A DNA stretch of 64,000 nucleotides, taken from NCBI RefSeq assembly GCF_024171865.1, contig NZ_JAMTCN010000006.1, positions 62,001 through 126,000 on the forward strand, written 5' to 3'. The position numbers and the translations under genes were made by a program. Positions 31,255 through 40,402 of this stretch are shown piece by piece (within the stretch, counting starts at the first letter, position 1; each line of letters opens with the position of its first letter). This DNA comes from Prauserella aidingensis (GTDB taxonomy: Bacteria; Actinomycetota; Actinomycetes; Mycobacteriales; Pseudonocardiaceae). Below the pieces are notes generated by a model, which searched no databases, was not told the origin of the DNA, and saw only the letters and a program-made list of their open reading frames with translations.

Positions 31255-32217
31255 TCACCACTGTGGTGGGTGGCCCGGAGGCGGCCCCTGCGGTGGCTGG
31301 CCCTGTGTCGGTTGGCCCGGAGGCGGCCCCTGTGGCGGGCCGTACCCGCCGGCCTGGCCCGGATGCGGCGACTGCGGAGGAGGACCGTAACCAGCCGACT
31401 GCTGCTGCGGCGGGCCGCCCGGGCCTCCGGGCGGGCCGGGCGGACCACCGAAGCCGCCCGGAGGCCCGGGCGGACCGGCGTTGCCGGGACCGCCGGGCTT
31501 CGCCTGGAGGCCCACCATCCAGGCGGTGCCGTAACTGGAGCCGAGAATGCCCACCAGCAGGATCACACTGCCGAAGATCAGGGTGAACACGACCCGCGTC
31601 ACGTTCCCCCCTTCGTTGAGGAACATCGCGGAGAACACCAGCATCAGCAGGCCCGGGGCCGCCGCCATGATCGGCAGGTTCCTGCGCAGTTTCGGCGGCA
31701 GTTTGTCGTTGAGCGCCCACAGCACACCGGCGCCGACGGCCAGGATGCCGGACACCAGAAGCATGACGACGTGGAACGTGAGGGTGGCGACCGTGTCCTC
31801 GGCCTGCTCCACGTTCTCCTGGAGCGTGCGCAGCTGCTCGCAGCTCTGATGCCCCTCGCCGAGCTGCTGGACGCACTGGTCGTACGTCATCCCTGCTTGG
31901 CTCGCAGCCTCCGGCACCTCCGGTGCACTCCCGATGTCGACCCACAGCGTGATCGACAGGATCAGCGTGACGAGGCCGAGCAGCGCGATGGCACCGCCGG
32001 TGACCCAGGCTCCGACGTTCGAACCGCCGCCGGGGCCCGCGGGCCCGAACTGCGACGGCGGTGGACCACCGAAGCCACCCGGATGCCCGGCAGGAGGCCC
32101 GCCCGGCACACCGAAACCCTGCTGTCCACCGAAAGCCTGCGGCGCACCGGGACCGCCGACCCCGTAGGGGTGCGGTCCCGGCGCGCCGGGCTGGTTCGGC
32201 GGTTGCGGCGCGCTCAT
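31255..32217 (-). CDS. Pra-like proline/glycine-rich membrane protein, paralogue 1
   Basis: 320 residues: a Pro/Gly/Gln-rich N-terminal third, four hydrophobic helices in the middle (about 75-225), an extracytoplasmic loop with two cysteines (MTYDQCVQQ and HQSCEQL) between the first two, and a Pro/Gly-rich C-terminal tail. It begins [11 protein letters not shown] and ends PPPGHPPQW, ends it shares with the next upstream gene. In position between metB and cbs it matches the M. tuberculosis proline-rich antigen Pra (Rv1078). The function is unknown. Cytoplasmic low-complexity tails may mediate protein interactions. Confidence 0.82.
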   Translation of the reverse strand: MSAPQPPNQPGAPGPHPYGVGGPGAPQAFGGQQGFGVPGGPPAGHPGGFGGPPPSQFGPAGPGGGSNVGAWVTGGAIALLGLVTLILSITLWVDIGSAPEVPEAASQAGMTYDQCVQQLGEGHQSCEQLRTLQENVEQAEDTVATLTFHVVMLLVSGILAVGAGVLWALNDKLPPKLRRNLPIMAAAPGLLMLVFSAMFLNEGGNVTRVVFTLIFGSVILLVGILGSSYGTAWMVGLQAKPGGPGNAGPPGPPGGFGGPPGPPGGPGGPPQQQSAGYGPPPQSPHPGQAGGYGPPQGPPPGQPTQGQPPQGPPPGHPPQW

Positions 32218-32313
32218 GCGTCCGTGAACCCCTTCGCCGAAGATCGGTCCGTGCTCGGCGCATCAGCACCCCGGACCGGCACCATGTCGTTCAGCACCGC
32301 GTCGCTCAGGACG

Positions 32314-33696
32314 TCACCACTGCGGCGGCTGGCCCGGAGGCGGCCCCTGCGGGGGCGGGCCGCCGTAACCACCGGGCTGCCCCGGCTGCTGCGGCGGCTG
32401 GCCCGGCTGACCGAAGCCACCCGACGGCGGGTTGGGCCCACCGGGCTGGCCGAAGCCGCCCGACGGCGGGTTCTGGCCGCCGGGCTGGGGGAAGCCACCC
32501 GACGGCGGGCCGTAGCCACCCGGCTGACCGGGCTGCTGCGGCGGCTGGCCGGGCTGGCCGAAACCACCGGGCTGGCCGTACGGCGGCTGCCCGAAGCCGC
32601 CGGGCTGCCCACCGAAGCCACCGGGGCCACCCGGACCACCGAAGCCACCCGGGCCGCTGTCCATGCCGAGATACGCGCGGGTCTGCGGGAAGAAGCCCAG
32701 GATTCCGGAACCGGCCGCGATGATACCGACGAAAATCCCGATCATCGGGGCTGCGGTGAAGTAGATCGCCACACTGATGATGGCCAGGAGGAGGATCGCG
32801 CCACCGGAACCGGCCAGCAGGAAGTGTTGGATCCTCTTGCGAAGGAAGACCATCACACCACCGGCGACCATGCCGGCGTACGGGATCAGCAGCAAGAAGT
32901 TCGTCACGACGGCGCCCGTCGACACGTACGTGAGGCCGGCCAACGAGATGGCGCCGATCAGCCCGAAGATCAGGAAGATGGCGCCCAATCCACAGTTGAC
33001 GCCTCCGATAACCATGGACAGCGTCTTCGCCGTGTCGTTGCCGCCGCCCTGCTGGCCTCCGTAGCCCGGCTGACCGCCGAACTGCCCCGGAGGCGGTCCG
33101 CCGAAGCCTCCCGGCTGACCGGGAGGCGGGCCGTAGCCCTGCGGCGGCTGGCCGAAACCACCCTGCGGCGGCTGGCCGGGAGCACCGAAGCCCTGCTGAC
33201 CCTGCGAGGGGTCGAAGCCACCGGGCTGACCCGGCGCGCCGAAGCCCTGCTGGCCCTGCGACGGGTCGAAGCCCTGCTGGCCCTGCGGAACGCCGTAGCC
33301 CTGGGGGTTCACCGCGGCGGGGTTGTCCGCCGCACTCGGGGGCGGGGCGTACGGGATCGACGCCTGCGGCTGCATGTCGGGCGACACGAGCTGCGTCGAC
33401 TCGGACCCGCCCTGGGGTGGCTGCTGCTGACCGGGCTGCGGAGGCTGGACGACCTGGGTCGCCTCCCCACCCTGGTCGGCGGGCTGCTGCGGCGCCTGGG
33501 CCGCGTCGCCTCCCTGGTCGGCGGATTGCTGCGGTGGCTGGCCGCCCTGGTCCGACTGGCCGGGCTGTACGACCTGCGTCGGTTCGGCCGACTCGAACGG
33601 ACCGTCCTGGGCGGGCTGGGAACCACTCGGCGGCCCCTGCGGCGGCTGCTGCTGCTCGCCACCCCCGGGCTGGTTCGGTGGCTGCGGAGCACTCAT
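32314..33696 (-). CDS. Pra-like proline/glycine-rich membrane protein, paralogue 2
   Basis: 460 residues. A very long N-terminal low-complexity region (about 1-225) contains QPPQ, TQVVQ and near-identical repeats of [15 protein letters not shown]. Four hydrophobic helices (about 230-345) follow, then a tail of [14 protein letters not shown]-type repeats ending PPPGQPPQW. It shares its first eleven residues, leader sequence (GGGTTCA before the start) and C-terminal motif with the adjacent paralogue, indicating tandem duplication. It could be the primary Pra homologue. The repeats make in-register length changes likely between strains. Confidence 0.82.
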   Translation of the reverse strand: MSAPQPPNQPGGGEQQQPPQGPPSGSQPAQDGPFESAEPTQVVQPGQSDQGGQPPQQSADQGGDAAQAPQQPADQGGEATQVVQPPQPGQQQPPQGGSESTQLVSPDMQPQASIPYAPPPSAADNPAAVNPQGYGVPQGQQGFDPSQGQQGFGAPGQPGGFDPSQGQQGFGAPGQPPQGGFGQPPQGYGPPPGQPGGFGGPPPGQFGGQPGYGGQQGGGNDTAKTLSMVIGGVNCGLGAIFLIFGLIGAISLAGLTYVSTGAVVTNFLLLIPYAGMVAGGVMVFLRKRIQHFLLAGSGGAILLLAIISVAIYFTAAPMIGIFVGIIAAGSGILGFFPQTRAYLGMDSGPGGFGGPGGPGGFGGQPGGFGQPPYGQPGGFGQPGQPPQQPGQPGGYGPPSGGFPQPGGQNPPSGGFGQPGGPNPPSGGFGQPGQPPQQPGQPGGYGGPPPQGPPPGQPPQW

Positions 33697-33822
33697 GTGG
33701 GCTTGAACCCCCTTGACGAGGACCTTCTGTCTCTAGCTCGGGCACACGCTAGCGGATACACCCGATCGTGACCCGGAACGCCCCGCTGGGCAGCGGGCAG
33801 AACCAGGCAAACCGAACGCCGC

Positions 33823-35196
33823 TCACTCCCGGCCGGAGATGAACGCGAGCAGGTCCTGTCTCGTGACGACGCCCGCGGGTTTGCCACCTTCCAGCACGAG
33901 CGCACCGTCGGCCGAGGTCAGCGCGTTGATGGCGGCCGTGATGGACATGCCGGCGCCGATCGTCGGCAACGGCGGCGACATGTGGTCCTGCAACATGTCG
34001 GCGAGTGCGACCTTGCCGCCGAACAGCTTGTCCAGCAGGTCCCGCTCGTTGACGGCGCCGACGACCTCGGCGGCCATCACGGGTGGCTCGGCACTGACGA
34101 CCGGCATCTGGCTCACGCCGAACTCGCGCATGATCGCCACGGCCTCCGTGACGGTCTCGTGAGGATGCGTGTGCACCAGGTCCGGCAGGGTGCCGTCCTT
34201 GCGGCGCAGCACATCACCGACCGTGGCGTCCGTCGAGTCGGGCGGCAGGAAACCGTAGGAGGCCATCCAGGAGTCGTTGAAGACCTTGCCCAGGTAGCCG
34301 CGGCCGCCGTCGGGCAGCAGCACCACGATGACGTCGTCGGGGTCGCACCGCTTGGCCAGTTCCACCGCGGCGGCCACGGCCATGCCGCACGACCCGCCGA
34401 CGAGCAGTCCCTCCTCGGCGGCGAGGCGACGCGTCATGATGAACGAGTCGGCGTCGGAGATCGCGATGATCTCGTCGGCGACGTCGCGGTCGTAGGTCTC
34501 CGGCCAGAAGTCCTCACCGACGCCTTCGACGAGGTACGGCCGCCCCGTACCGCCCGAGTACACCGATCCCTCCGGGTCGGCGCCGACGATCTTGACCGTG
34601 CCTTCGGAGGCGTCCTTGAGGTAGCGGCCGGTTCCGGAGATCGTGCCGCCGGTGCCGACGCCCGCGACGAAGTGGGTGATCCTGCCTTCGGTCTGCTGCC
34701 ACAGCTCGGGGCCGGTCGAGTGGTAGTGGCTCTCGGGGTTGCTCGCGTTGGCGTACTGGTTGGGCTTCCACGCACCCTCGATCTCGGTGACGAGCCGATC
34801 GGAGACGCTGTAGTACGACTCGGGGTGCTCGGGCGGCACCGCGGTCGGGCAGACGACGACCCGCGCGCCGTAGGCCTCGAGGACGTTGCGCTTGTCCTCG
34901 CTGACCTTGTCCGGGCAGACGAACACGCAGTGGTACCCCTTGCGCTGCGCCACCATCGCGAGCCCGATCCCGGTGTTGCCGGACGTGGGTTCGACGATCG
35001 TACCGCCCGGTTTCAGCTCCCCGGACGCCTCGGCGGCCTCGACCATCCGCAGCGCGATGCGGTCCTTCACGCTGCCACCGGGGTTGACGTACTCGACCTT
35101 GGCGAGCACGAGCGGGCCTGCTCCGTCGGTCACGGAGTTCAGCTTGACCAACGGGGTGTCGCCCACGAGGTCGATGACGTGTTCGGCGTATTCCAT
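33823..35196 (-). CDS. cbs: Cystathionine beta-synthase
   Basis: 457 residues. The PLP fold-type II catalytic part (about 1-325) has NPGGSVKDRIAL with the PLP lysine, PTSGNTGIGLAM, and GVGTGGTISGTGRYL. A C-terminal pair of CBS domains (about 335-455) could bind an adenosyl ligand. It condenses serine and homocysteine to cystathionine, the entry of reverse transsulfuration. Unlike the human enzyme there is no N-terminal haem domain. The ATG at 35196 lies six bases from TACTCT (35203-35208), so it is probably leaderless; a longer frame upstream would cross the promoter. It corresponds to Rv1077. Confidence 0.94.
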   Translation of the reverse strand: MEYAEHVIDLVGDTPLVKLNSVTDGAGPLVLAKVEYVNPGGSVKDRIALRMVEAAEASGELKPGGTIVEPTSGNTGIGLAMVAQRKGYHCVFVCPDKVSEDKRNVLEAYGARVVVCPTAVPPEHPESYYSVSDRLVTEIEGAWKPNQYANASNPESHYHSTGPELWQQTEGRITHFVAGVGTGGTISGTGRYLKDASEGTVKIVGADPEGSVYSGGTGRPYLVEGVGEDFWPETYDRDVADEIIAISDADSFIMTRRLAAEEGLLVGGSCGMAVAAAVELAKRCDPDDVIVVLLPDGGRGYLGKVFNDSWMASYGFLPPDSTDATVGDVLRRKDGTLPDLVHTHPHETVTEAVAIMREFGVSQMPVVSAEPPVMAAEVVGAVNERDLLDKLFGGKVALADMLQDHMSPPLPTIGAGMSITAAINALTSADGALVLEGGKPAGVVTRQDLLAFISGRE

Positions 35197-35330
35197 GCCG
35201 CCAGAGTAATCAGCCGATGACCGTTGCACATCGTTAGTCGGGGTTCTTTTCGATTTCATTGTCCGAAAAGGACCACTGTGATTAGCTCACGTCGTTTCGA
35301 CCGTCACGTCCGTAACGAGGAGTCCCCGCC

Positions 35331-37211
35331 GTGAAAGACCTGCCGAGACGGCACAACCGGCTGGCGCGAGCCGCCACCGCCACCGCGCTGACAACCGCAC
35401 TGCTGGCCGCGTCCGGTGGCGCCGCCGCAGCCGCACCGAACGCGAACGCCTTCGGGTGGTTCTTCGACGACGTCCCCACGTTCACCCTCAACGTGCTGTT
35501 CACCAACGACATGGAGTCCGCGCTGCTCGGCGTGTCGGGAGACGGCACCGACGAGGGCGAGATCGTCGACAGCGGGCAGAACCCGTACGGCAGCCCGTCG
35601 CGGATGGCGACCGTGATGGACGACCTGCGCAAGGAGGCCGTCACGGGCAGGCCGGAACCCGGGCAGTCGCCGTGGCGCGGCGAGGTCACCCTCTCGGGTG
35701 GCGACAACTTCCTCGCGGGCCCCGAGTTCTCCGCAAGCCAGGAGGAAGGCGCCCCGTTCTACGACGCCCGCGCGGTGGAGGAGATCGGCTTCGACGCCTC
35801 CACGATCGGCAACCACGAGTTCGACTTCGGCCCCGAGACGTTCGCCGACTTCATCTCCGCGTTCGACGGCTCGTTGCAGTTCGTGAGCACGAACGTCGAC
35901 GTCTCCGGTGAGCCGACACTCGACGCCCACGCCAAGGACGGCACGATCCTCAAGAGCAAGGTGCTGCGTTCGCGGGGCCAGCGGATCGGCATGATCGGCC
36001 TGACCACGCCGGAGCTGCCGTCGCTGTCGAGCCCGCGGAACGTCGAGGTCGACGCCGAGATGGCGAAGCTGACCAACGCGCTCGCCTCCGACTTCGCCGA
36101 CCGCGGTATCGACAAGGTGCTGCTCGTCTCGCACCTGCAGGACATCGACAACGAGCTCGAGCTGGTGCCGCAGCTGAAGGGCGTGGACGCGGTCGTCGGC
36201 GCGGGCGGCGGCGAGATCCTCGCAGGCGAGGACGACCGGCTCATCCCGGGCGACGAGGCCGAGCGCGACTTCCCGCTCTACGCCGACGACTCCGAGGGCA
36301 ACCCCGTCCCCGTCGTCACCACGACCGGTGACTACAAGTACGTCGGCAGGCTCGTACTGAACTTCAACTGGCGCGGCGAAGTCATCGGCGTCGACGAGGA
36401 CGAGTCCGGCCCGGTGCGCGTCTCCGGTGTCGGTCCCGACGCGGTCCACGGCGACAAGAAGATCCGCTCCGAGGTGGAGGAGCCGGTCGCCGAGCACCTG
36501 GAAGGGCTGGCCGAGACCACCGTGGCGACCAGCGAGGTGCCGCTCAACGGTGTCCGGAACGACGTGCGCAGCAGTGAGACGAACCTCGGCAACCTCGTCG
36601 CCGACGGCCTGCGCTGGACCGGCCAGCAGAAGGCGGAGGAGTACGGCGTGAGGCCGCCGCAGGTCGGCATCCAGAACGGCGGCGGCATCCGCAACGACTC
36701 GACGCTGCCCGCGGGCGACATCAGCGCGCTCGACACCTACGACGTCGCACCGTTCTCGAACTTCGTCGCCGTCGTGCCCGAGGTCCCGCGGGAGACGTTC
36801 CGTCAGCTGCTCGAGCGCGGCGTGGCCGCCTCCCCCGACGCGGCAGGCGCCTTCATGCAGGTCTCCGGCGTGACGTTCACCTACGACCCGAGCGCGAAGG
36901 CGCAGGTCGTCGACGAGAACAGCGGTGAGGTGCTGGAGCCGGGCGAGCGCGTGCAGGACGTGACGCTCGACGACGGCACGGTCGTCGTGGAGAACGGTGA
37001 GGTCGTGGAGGGCGGGCCGATCTCGGTCGCCACCAACGACTTCTCCGCACGGGGCGGCGACGGCTACCCGTTCGGCGACCTCGACTTCACCTCGGTCGGC
37101 GCCACGTACCAGCAGGCCGTCGAGGGCTACCTCACCGACGGGCTGGGCGGCTCGGTCACCGCCGAGCAGTACCCGGAGGGCGGCAACGGCCGCATCACCA
37201 CGACCGGCTGA
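35331..37211 (+). CDS. Secreted bifunctional metallophosphatase/5'-nucleotidase
   Basis: 626 residues with a Sec signal peptide (basic start, hydrophobic run about 15-28, AAAAA cleavage region). The calcineurin-like metallophosphatase domain has LSGGDNFLAG, IGNHEFDFG and LLVSHLQDIDNE. The 5'-nucleotidase C-terminal domain shows GIQNGGGIRND and DVAPFSN. The first metal motif reads LFTNDMESALLG instead of the usual NDxHG. It probably dephosphorylates extracellular nucleotides for phosphate or nucleoside supply. The GTG start at 35331 follows ACGAGGAG. No LPxTG or membrane anchor is visible, so it is likely released. Confidence 0.9.
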   Translation: MKDLPRRHNRLARAATATALTTALLAASGGAAAAAPNANAFGWFFDDVPTFTLNVLFTNDMESALLGVSGDGTDEGEIVDSGQNPYGSPSRMATVMDDLRKEAVTGRPEPGQSPWRGEVTLSGGDNFLAGPEFSASQEEGAPFYDARAVEEIGFDASTIGNHEFDFGPETFADFISAFDGSLQFVSTNVDVSGEPTLDAHAKDGTILKSKVLRSRGQRIGMIGLTTPELPSLSSPRNVEVDAEMAKLTNALASDFADRGIDKVLLVSHLQDIDNELELVPQLKGVDAVVGAGGGEILAGEDDRLIPGDEAERDFPLYADDSEGNPVPVVTTTGDYKYVGRLVLNFNWRGEVIGVDEDESGPVRVSGVGPDAVHGDKKIRSEVEEPVAEHLEGLAETTVATSEVPLNGVRNDVRSSETNLGNLVADGLRWTGQQKAEEYGVRPPQVGIQNGGGIRNDSTLPAGDISALDTYDVAPFSNFVAVVPEVPRETFRQLLERGVAASPDAAGAFMQVSGVTFTYDPSAKAQVVDENSGEVLEPGERVQDVTLDDGTVVVENGEVVEGGPISVATNDFSARGGDGYPFGDLDFTSVGATYQQAVEGYLTDGLGGSVTAEQYPEGGNGRITTTG

Positions 37212-37227
37212 CGATTCCCTGCGCGGC

Positions 37228-37271
37228 ACGGGGCGGCGTGGCGAGCCTGCGGGCTTGCGGCGCCGCCCCGT
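37228..37271 (+). terminator. Hairpin terminator after the 5'-nucleotidase gene
   Basis: ACGGGGCGGCG (37228-37238) pairs with CGCCGCCCCGT (37261-37271), 16 bp after the stop codon. The loop is long (22 nt) and itself partly self-complementary. There is no T tract. Confidence 0.6.
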
Positions 37272-37329
37272 TCACGTGACCCGCGATAACACCACTGGCC
37301 AGGGCGCGCAGCGGAAGGCAGGATATACG

Positions 37330-37343
37330 TAAGCATCCGCTTA
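37330..37343. promoter_or_regulatory. TAAGC-N4-GCTTA inverted repeat upstream of the thiolase gene
   Basis: A perfect 5-bp inverted repeat separated by ATCC lies 24-37 bp upstream of the thiolase ATG. It resembles AAGC/GCTT operators bound by TetR-type regulators of fatty-acid genes in actinobacteria. The regulator is not encoded nearby. Confidence 0.5.
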
Positions 37344-37367
37344 GGTCGATCCGAAGGAGTGTCCACC

Positions 37368-38588
37368 ATGCCCGAAGCCGTGATCGTGTCCGCAGCCCGT
37401 TCGCCCATCGGCAGGGCGGGCAAGGGATCGCTGGTGGACAAGCGCCCCGACGACCTCACCGCGGAGATGGTGCGCGCCGCCCTCGACAAGGTTCCCCAGC
37501 TCGACCCGGCCGACATCGACGACCTGATGCTCGGCTGCGGCCTGCCCGGCGGCGAATCCGGCTTCAACATGGGCCGCGTCGTGGCGAGCCTGCTCGGCTA
37601 CGACCACCTGCCCGGCTGCACCATCACCCGCTACTGCTCGTCGAGCCTGCAGACCACCCGCATGGCCATGCACGCCATCAAGGCCGGCGAGGGCGACGTG
37701 TTCATCTCCGCCGGCGTCGAAACCGTGTCCCGGTTCGCCAAGGGCAGCTCCGACTCACTGCCCGACACGCACAACCCGCTGTTCGCCGACGCCGAGGCGC
37801 GCACCGCCGCCACCGCCGAGCAGGAGACCGACAGCTGGACCGACCCGCGGGACAACGACCAACTGCCGGACGTCTACATCGCCATGGGCCAGACCGCCGA
37901 GAACCTCGCCCGACTGAAAGGCATCTCGCGCGACGAGATGGACGAATTCGGCGTGCGTTCGCAGAACCTCGCCGAGAACGCCATCGCCGACGGCTTCTGG
38001 GCCAAGGACATCACCCCCGTGACCCTGCCCGACGGCACCGTCGTCGACGCCGACGACGGCCCCCGCGCGGGCGTGACGATCGAAGGCGTGTCCGGTCTCA
38101 AGCCGGTGTTCCGCCCCGACGGCCGCGTCACCGCCGCCAACGCCTGCCCGCTCAACGACGGAGCCGCCGCCCTGGTGATCATGAGCGACACCAAGGCCAA
38201 ACAGCTCGGCATCACACCGCTCGCCCGCGTCGTGTCCACCGGCGTGTCCGGCCTCTCGCCCGAGATCATGGGCTACGGCCCGGTCGAAGCCTCCCAGCAG
38301 GCGCTGTCCCGCGCGGGCATGTCCATCGGCGACATCGACCTCGTCGAGATCAACGAAGCCTTCGCCGCCCAGGTCATCCCGTCCTACCGCGACCTCGGCA
38401 TCGACCTGGACAAGCTCAACGTCAACGGCGGCGCCATCGCCGTCGGCCACCCGTTCGGCATGACCGGCGCCCGCATCACCTCCACGCTCATCAACTCGCT
38501 GCAGCACCACGACAAGCAGTTCGGCCTCGAAACCATGTGCGTCGGCGGCGGGCAAGGGATGGCCCTCGTCCTCGAACGCCTCAGCTGA
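37368..38588 (+). CDS. Acetyl-CoA C-acetyltransferase (thiolase, FadA type)
   Basis: 406-residue degradative-type thiolase. The nucleophilic cysteine is Cys90 in TRYCSSSLQ. The other catalytic signatures are [23 protein letters not shown] with the base histidine, and CVGGGQGMA with the second cysteine. It cleaves 3-ketoacyl-CoA with CoA or condenses acetyl-CoA. AAGGAG eight bases before the ATG at 37368 sets the start; a GTG at 37359 overlaps that site and is rejected. By neighbourhood it matches FadA3 (Rv1074c). An AAGC-type operator lies just upstream, so it is likely regulated by fatty-acyl status. Confidence 0.94.
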   Translation: MPEAVIVSAARSPIGRAGKGSLVDKRPDDLTAEMVRAALDKVPQLDPADIDDLMLGCGLPGGESGFNMGRVVASLLGYDHLPGCTITRYCSSSLQTTRMAMHAIKAGEGDVFISAGVETVSRFAKGSSDSLPDTHNPLFADAEARTAATAEQETDSWTDPRDNDQLPDVYIAMGQTAENLARLKGISRDEMDEFGVRSQNLAENAIADGFWAKDITPVTLPDGTVVDADDGPRAGVTIEGVSGLKPVFRPDGRVTAANACPLNDGAAALVIMSDTKAKQLGITPLARVVSTGVSGLSPEIMGYGPVEASQQALSRAGMSIGDIDLVEINEAFAAQVIPSYRDLGIDLDKLNVNGGAIAVGHPFGMTGARITSTLINSLQHHDKQFGLETMCVGGGQGMALVLERLS

Positions 38589-38795
38589 AGCCGGGAGAAG
38601 TGTGCTGCCGGGCTTGCATAGCGGTGCCGGTAGCAGAACCTCAGCGCGCCACTGGCTCCGGAATCGGCTTCTCATGAATGTCCAGCACTGTGCGTGGTCG
38701 TGTGTGTGCAGGAGCAGGTGACGGTTGAGTAACGTCTGCCGGTGAGCGACGAAGAGGACTACCGACGGGAGGCAGCCCTGTCCTAATGTCTCGCC

Positions 38796-39116
38796 ATGTC
38801 CACATCGGTCTTCGTCACGGGCGAGGCCAAAGCACCCTCGAACAACCCGATCACCAGCCAATACGGGCTGTTCTTCATCGCCTTCGAGATCGATCCGGAC
38901 ACCCACCGAATCCTTGATGCCGAGTGCTCGGCGACGTTGGCCCTGACGAACAGGTTCGTCAAAGGCTTGTTCGTTCGAGAGTGCATCACGGAGGAAGGTC
39001 TGCTCACGGAACGCATCACCGCGCGCTATCACGGCTCGTCACAGCGAGCCCTGATCGCAGCCCTGCACCACGCCGCGACCAAGTATCGCAGCGCGGTCGG
39101 CCTCGCCGCGGGCTGA
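38796..39116 (+). CDS. DUF3870 domain-containing protein
   Basis: 106 residues: an N-terminal beta strand with VFVTGEAKAPSNNPI, YGLFFIAFEIDPDTHRI, and a C-terminal YHGSSQRALIAALHHAATKY. This is the compact DUF3870 fold, whose members often sit near transporters or C4/C5 acid metabolism genes. The function is unknown. The ATG at 38796 lies six bases after TAATGT (38784-38789) with no Shine-Dalgarno sequence, so it is likely leaderless. Its GC content is a little lower than the flanking genes. It is separated from the downstream permease operon by an intrinsic terminator. Confidence 0.82.
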   Translation: MSTSVFVTGEAKAPSNNPITSQYGLFFIAFEIDPDTHRILDAECSATLALTNRFVKGLFVRECITEEGLLTERITARYHGSSQRALIAALHHAATKYRSAVGLAAG

Positions 39117-39167
39117 CGTCTCCGTAACACCCCAGCGATTGCCCGGCCCCTGACAGGGCCGGACCCA

Positions 39168-39220
39168 GTCGGAAACACGCACACGACCCGACGCGGTCGG
39201 TGCGCGTTTCCGACTTTTTT
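39168..39220 (+). terminator. Strong intrinsic terminator / possible attenuator before the permease operon
   Basis: GTCGGAAACACGCAC (39168-39182) pairs with GTGCGCGTTTCCGAC (39200-39214) with one mismatch, followed by six T residues. This is one of only two clear T-tract terminators in the window. A second hairpin (CCGGCCC/GGGCCGG, 39143-39162) lies just upstream. It ends 35 bp before the permease ATG, leaving little room for an independent promoter. Confidence 0.85.
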
Positions 39221-39255
39221 GCGTTTGAGGAAGAAAGGACGGCAGCGACGCGAAC

Positions 39256-40401
39256 ATGATTACGGACGGGTTCCTCTATCTCGGTGTGCTGCTGGGGCTG
39301 GCGGCGGTCATCGTCTACGTCACCCAGCGCCGGCAGTACCGGTTCCTCAAGTACGTGCCCGGATTCGTGCTCCTCTACCTCGGAGCGGCGCTGCTGAACA
39401 CGATCGGCGTGTTCGGCGAGTCCGACTCCGTGGACGCGACCGGCGACGCGGTGAAGGACGCGCTGCTGCCGGCGATGATCCTGCTGCTGCTGTTCAAATG
39501 CGACATCCGCAAGATCATCAAGCTCGGCCCGAAGCTCGTGCTGACGTTCGTCGTCTCGGCCCTGAGCATCGCGGTCGGCTTCGTCGTCGCGTTCCTGATC
39601 TTCCAGGCGACGCTCGACCCCGAGGCGTACAAGGCGCTCGGCGCGCTCACGGCGTCGTGGACGGGCGGCTCGGCCAACCTGGTCGCCGTGCAGTCCATCG
39701 TGGATGCACCCGAGTCGCTGGTCGGCTACGTGCTCATCGTCGACACCGTGCTCTACTCGGTGTGGCTGCTGCTGATGTTCAGCTCCGTCGGCGCCGCCGA
39801 GCGGTTCAACCGCTGGACCAAGGCGAAGGCGATCACCTTCGACGGGCACGCCGAACAGGAGCGTGAGCGCCCGATCGACCTGACCTCGCTGATGACGCTG
39901 ATCGGCTTCAGCCTGCTCGTCTCCGCGGTCGCGACCTGGGCGGGCGGCCTGCTGCCGGAGCTCGGCGACGTCGTCACCAGCACCACGTGGACGATCCTCA
40001 TGGTCAGCGTGCTCGGCCTCGTCATCGCCTCGACCCGGTTCGGCAGGACCGCGGGGTCGGCCGAACTCGCGATGGTGATGCTCTACGTGATCATCGGCAT
40101 CATCGCCTCCGGATCCGACTTCTCGTCGCTGGCCGAGGCGCCGCTGTACCTGGTGATCGGCATCATCGCGCTGCTCGTGCACGTCGTCATCATGGTCGGC
40201 TACGCCAAGGTCACCAGGTCCGAGCTCTCCAGCCTGGCCGTGGCCAGCACGGCCAACCTCGGCGGTATGGCCTCGGCACCGGTCGTGGCGAGTGCCTTCC
40301 ACCGGCAGATGGTGCCGGTGGGTGTGCTCTTCGCCCTGATCGGCGCGTTCTCCGGCACGTTCGTCGGCCTCGCGACGGTGAACATCCTGGGAGTGATCTG
40401 A
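39256..40401 (+). CDS. DUF819 family membrane permease (YjcL-like)
   Basis: 381 residues with about ten to eleven membrane helices. Family landmarks include the early LLLLFKCDIRKIIKLGPK, LTASWTGGSANLVAVQ and the C-terminal STANLGGMASAPVVASAF, which carry the Gly/Ser/Asn-rich half-helix repeats of this BASS-like transporter fold. The substrate is not established. The downstream epimerase and peptidase overlap or abut it, suggesting transport of a murein-derived peptide. The ATG at 39256 has a GGAAGAAAGGA region upstream. The stop is one base from the epimerase GTG. Confidence 0.85.
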   Translation: MITDGFLYLGVLLGLAAVIVYVTQRRQYRFLKYVPGFVLLYLGAALLNTIGVFGESDSVDATGDAVKDALLPAMILLLLFKCDIRKIIKLGPKLVLTFVVSALSIAVGFVVAFLIFQATLDPEAYKALGALTASWTGGSANLVAVQSIVDAPESLVGYVLIVDTVLYSVWLLLMFSSVGAAERFNRWTKAKAITFDGHAEQERERPIDLTSLMTLIGFSLLVSAVATWAGGLLPELGDVVTSTTWTILMVSVLGLVIASTRFGRTAGSAELAMVMLYVIIGIIASGSDFSSLAEAPLYLVIGIIALLVHVVIMVGYAKVTRSELSSLAVASTANLGGMASAPVVASAFHRQMVPVGVLFALIGAFSGTFVGLATVNILGVI

Positions 40402-40402
40402 G

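Noticed and set aside
32314-33600. Repeats in the Pra-like genes considered as a CRISPR array
   Set aside because: Repeats are coding, short and irregular, without constant spacers or cas genes.
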